Assembly (NCBI GenBank): GCA_024280775.1
Contig: JAJRPM010000010.1
Span: forward strand, 1-64,000
DNA: 64,000 bases
DNA from: Candidatus Zixiibacteriota bacterium
Lineage (GTDB): Bacteria; Zixibacteria; MSB-5A5; GN15; JACZUZ01
Direction of reading: 5' to 3'
How positions within the stretch are numbered: the stretch's first letter is position 1; every line of letters begins with the position of its first letter. The notes under the pieces were generated by a model. It saw only the letters and a list, made by a program, of their open reading frames with translations, ran no database searches and was not told the origin of the DNA. The position numbers were made by a program, and so were the translations under genes. Of the stretch, positions 61,691 to 64,000 are shown in pieces.

Positions 61691-61963
61691 ATGGCAAAGA
61701 CTGATGTAGAAAGCAAGCCCGGCAAGACCGAAACGCTGAAGCCAAAACACAAACTCGGCGGACTATATCTAGCGTTGTTTGTGGCCGGTTTCATGTTGGT
61801 CGGTCAATCGTTGGAGGCATTCCTGATGTGGAAAATGCAAGCGCGACTGGGGTTGGTGTTGCTTTCGACGGCTATGATAATTGGTCTTTGTAAAGAGCGG
61901 GCTATGATGGCGTTGTCTTTGATTATTCTTTGGGGCGGTTTTGTGGTAACCATTATGCACTAG
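61691..61963 (+). CDS. Small hypothetical membrane protein
   Basis: The ATG at 61691 has a good ribosome binding site (GAGGAAA), giving 90 residues; a longer frame from 61619 would overlap the amidase gene. A charged N-terminal tail (about 24 residues) is followed by three likely membrane segments: GGLYLALFVAGFMLVGQSLEAF, ARLGLVLLSTAMIIGLC and ALSLIILWGGFVVTIM. I recognise no family. It probably belongs to the amidase transcript, 28 bp downstream of it. Confidence 0.65.
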   Translation: MAKTDVESKPGKTETLKPKHKLGGLYLALFVAGFMLVGQSLEAFLMWKMQARLGLVLLSTAMIIGLCKERAMMALSLIILWGGFVVTIMH

Positions 61964-61993
61964 TCTATCGAACAAATGATATTAACACCAACA

Positions 61994-62181
61994 GTAGGGG
62001 CGCAGCGCGCTGTGCCTTCCAGATTCAAAGACAAAACACAGATGCCGTAGGGGCGTCGTTTCGGCGCCCTTTTCTGGACTTGACAAATATCATGAATTGC
62101 AACAAAGGCGGGGAAACCCCGCCCCTACAAGGTTGAGAGTTGTTTTTGTATCTTGACAGGCACAGCGCGCTGTGCCCCTAC
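61994..62181. repeat. Cluster of four GTAG-headed REP-like palindromes
   Basis: Units at 61994-62016 and 62047-62070 read forward; units at 62107-62128 and 62159-62181 read in reverse. Each starts GTAGGGGC and continues into a palindrome. The outer pair are near-perfect inverted copies of 23 nt with one difference. A GTAG head before a hairpin is the known signature of REP elements mobilised by RAYT transposases; no such gene is in the window. Confidence 0.75.
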
Positions 62182-62219
62182 TTATTCGGCAGTGTATTGG
62201 GAGTAGAGGTCTGAGAATG

Positions 62220-62248
62220 TTGACAAGCGCGCAGGATTCGGGTTTATA
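62220..62248 (+). promoter_or_regulatory. Candidate promoter for tRNA-Arg
   Basis: A consensus TTGACA (62220-62225) and TTTATA (62243-62248) are separated by 17 nt, 66 bp before the tRNA. This is a match by eye. Confidence 0.45.
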
Positions 62249-62314
62249 TCTGCCAGCCTTTGCCGTTATGGCGGGTCGAGTTGATTCAAAAAAGGGTACA
62301 AAGAAGCAAACCTT

Positions 62315-62386
62315 GCCCCCATGGTGTAACGGATAACACGTTGGCCTCCGAAGCCGCAGATTCAGGTTCGATTCCTGATGGGGGTA
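62315..62386 (+). tRNA. tRNA-Arg (CCG)
   Basis: The acceptor GCCCCCA pairs with TGGGGGT (first pair G-U), with discriminator A. The D-arm is GTGTAACGGATAACAC, the anticodon loop CTCCGAA gives CCG, and the T-arm is CAGG-TTCGATT-CCTG. CCA is not encoded. The first pair of the anticodon stem is mismatched (U-C). Confidence 0.92.
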
Positions 62387-62472
62387 TGAATAACAATTAG
62401 TTACAAAATGAAGTAGTTAATGAAGCCTACGTAGGTAAATTCGATGAAGACAAATAACTAGATTAGAGACAT

Positions 62473-64000
62473 ATGCGCTGGACACAGACTTACATACCGA
62501 CATTACGCGAGGCTCCCGCAGAGGCGGAGTTGATTTCTCATAAATTGCTTGTACGCGCAGGCTATATTCGCAAGCTGGCTTCGGGGATTTATCTCTATTT
62601 GCCTTTGATGCAAAGAGTGATTCAGAAGTTCTCACAAATTGTACGTGACGAGATGAACGCCGCCGGCGCGGTGGAAGTTACGATGTCCGCTTTGGCTCCG
62701 GCTGAGGTGTGGCAAAAATCTGGGCGTTATGAAACCGCCGGGCGAGAGCAAATGCGTCTGAAAGATCGTCACGGACGCGATTATGTGCTCAACGGCACCC
62801 ACGAGGAAGTGATAACCTCACTGGTTTCCGGTGAGTTGAAGAGCTACAAACAATTGCCGTTGAATATGTATCAGATTCAGATAAAGTTTCGTGATGAGAT
62901 TCGTCCGCGTTTTGGTTTGATGCGCGGCCGTGAGTTTATCATGAAAGACGCTTATAGTTTCGACGCCGATGTCGAATCACATAGGGTGAGCTATCAGAAA
63001 ATGGTCGACGCCTACTTCAAGATATTCGAACGCGCCGGGCTGGATTCTCGCATGGTTGAGTCTGACACCGGAGCAATGGGCGGCGAGTCGGCGCATGAAT
63101 TTATGGTGATTGTGGACACATCGGCAGGTGAGGAGTATTTGCTGTTTTGCGATAAATGTGATTATGCCGCCAATCGTGAGAAGGCGACTTTTCGTGATGA
63201 GAACCCGCCGATTATCGATAGCGAAGAGAAGGAGCTGGAAAAAGTTCCGACACCGGGAGCCGCGACAATTGAGGAAGTCACTGCGTTCTTGAAGGTCGAT
63301 GCGAATCGCCTGGTGAAGACTTTGATTTACAAGGCAATCGACGACAAAGATAATGCCACGCCGATAGTGGCCCTTGTTCGTGGCGATCGCGAGCTAAATG
63401 AGGTCAAGCTCAACAATTTAGTCAAGGCGGTTGAATTGGAGATGGCTGACGAAGATTTTGTGTGCGAAGTAACAGGCGCTCCGGTTGGATTTGCCGGGCC
63501 GGTTGGTTTGAAGAACAAAGAAATTACTATTTATGCGGACCATGAGGTCATGGCTCTCAAGAATGTGATAGTCGGGGCCAATGAGGCTGATACGCATTAT
63601 CTAAATGCAAATATCGGGCGAGACTTTGAAGTGACCGAAACTGGTGATTTGACTACCGCCAGCGAAGGTGACGCCTGCCCGAATTGTGATGGCCGTTTGG
63701 TATGCAAGAAGGGTATTGAGGTTGGCAATACCTTTATGCTGGGAACGAAATACTCAGACTCAATGGACGCTAAGTTCCTGAATTCCAACGGCAAAGCGAT
63801 GCCGTTCGTGATGGGCTCCTATGGAATAGGTATTACCCGCACACCGCAGGCGGCAGTTGAGCGTTATCATGACGATGGCGGAATTATCTGGCCCAAGGAT
63901 ATTGCTCCATATTCTGTGGAAGTTGTCCCACTCAATTACAAACAGGACAATATCCGTGAAGCCGCGGACAGCATCTATGCCAAGCTAAGCGAAGCCGGGG
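62473..64000 (+). CDS. proS: Prolyl-tRNA synthetase, 3' end cut by window edge
   Basis: The frame opens at the ATG at 62473 (MRWTQTYIPTLREAPAEAE) and stays open to the right edge (509 codons; the bacterial-type enzyme is about 570). It is a class II synthetase: motif 1 LASGIYLYLPLMQRVIQK, motif 2 FRDEIRPRFGLMRGREFIMKDAYSFD with YVLNGTHEEV before it, then the YbaK-like editing insertion (about residues 235-390, TPGAATIEEVTAFL and TGAPVGFAGPVGL) and motif 3 MGSYGIGITR. The anticodon-binding domain starts just before the edge. Confidence 0.95.
   Translation, partial: MRWTQTYIPTLREAPAEAELISHKLLVRAGYIRKLASGIYLYLPLMQRVIQKFSQIVRDEMNAAGAVEVTMSALAPAEVWQKSGRYETAGREQMRLKDRHGRDYVLNGTHEEVITSLVSGELKSYKQLPLNMYQIQIKFRDEIRPRFGLMRGREFIMKDAYSFDADVESHRVSYQKMVDAYFKIFERAGLDSRMVESDTGAMGGESAHEFMVIVDTSAGEEYLLFCDKCDYAANREKATFRDENPPIIDSEEKELEKVPTPGAATIEEVTAFLKVDANRLVKTLIYKAIDDKDNATPIVALVRGDRELNEVKLNNLVKAVELEMADEDFVCEVTGAPVGFAGPVGLKNKEITIYADHEVMALKNVIVGANEADTHYLNANIGRDFEVTETGDLTTASEGDACPNCDGRLVCKKGIEVGNTFMLGTKYSDSMDAKFLNSNGKAMPFVMGSYGIGITRTPQAAVERYHDDGGIIWPKDIAPYSVEVVPLNYKQDNIREAADSIYAKLSEAG

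Larger units (their letters stand above)
61964..62314. other. Intergenic region with REP-like palindromes and a promoter
   Basis: No gene is supported here. The region carries four GTAG-headed palindromes (61994-62181) and a candidate promoter for the tRNA (62220-62248). Confidence 0.7.

Noticed and set aside
1-64000. CRISPR array, prophage or defence island
   Set aside because: No regularly spaced direct repeats, cas genes, phage structural genes or recognised defence genes were seen.

Overview
The window looks like a chromosomal segment of a Gram-negative, diderm bacterium of the FCB group. The sequence evidence is an LptD-type LPS exporter, BamD- and LolA-like proteins, several lipoproteins, a type IX-like C-terminal sorting domain, and DUF1573 and GIN-domain surface proteins. 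Candidate phyla such as Zixibacteria would fit, but that is inference; no rRNA is present to place it.

Left part (1-16 kb) is accessory and envelope DNA: a tandem pair of unknown paralogues (the first cut by the window edge), a large beta-propeller lipoprotein, an internally deleted IS1182-like element sitting in a palindromic repeat, tRNA-Cys and tRNA-Gly, a protein with a type IX-like sorting tail, DUF1573, SPOR and PQQ-propeller proteins, a decayed yfcH/DCC/DUF486 trio, a GIN-domain protein, a solitary secretin and queG. From 17.3 to 19.8 kb lies a compact SOS cassette: lexA, a small membrane protein, a DUF6504-like protein and dinB.

The centre (21.3-41.8 kb) is a very long, mostly overlapping aromatic amino acid supercluster. 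It opens with a leader peptide (21335-21430) carrying Tyr-Tyr-Trp-Trp codons, followed by alternative antiterminator and terminator hairpins: a trp-type attenuator. The gene order is dapF-like, trpE, trpG, trpD, MFS transporter, trpC, trpF, trpB, trpA, chorismate mutase, DAHP synthase, argS, tyrA, a second DAHP synthase, aroA, aroE, aroK, aroB, aroQ and an M2-peptidase-like lipoprotein. The shikimate and tryptophan pathways are complete except for aroC; pheA is also absent. Two members are unusual. The DapF-like protein has serine at both catalytic cysteine positions yet is translationally coupled to trpE. The M2-like lipoprotein has lost every zinc ligand.

The right part (41.9-64 kb) is mostly housekeeping: a MATE transporter, a fumarylacetoacetase-family hydrolase, lptD, ftsK, a lolA-like gene, rimO, a lytic transglycosylase, bamD, nadD, polA, coaE, an NlpC/P60 peptidase, an amidase, a small membrane protein, a cluster of GTAG-headed REP-like palindromes, tRNA-Arg and the 5' part of proS, which runs off the right edge.
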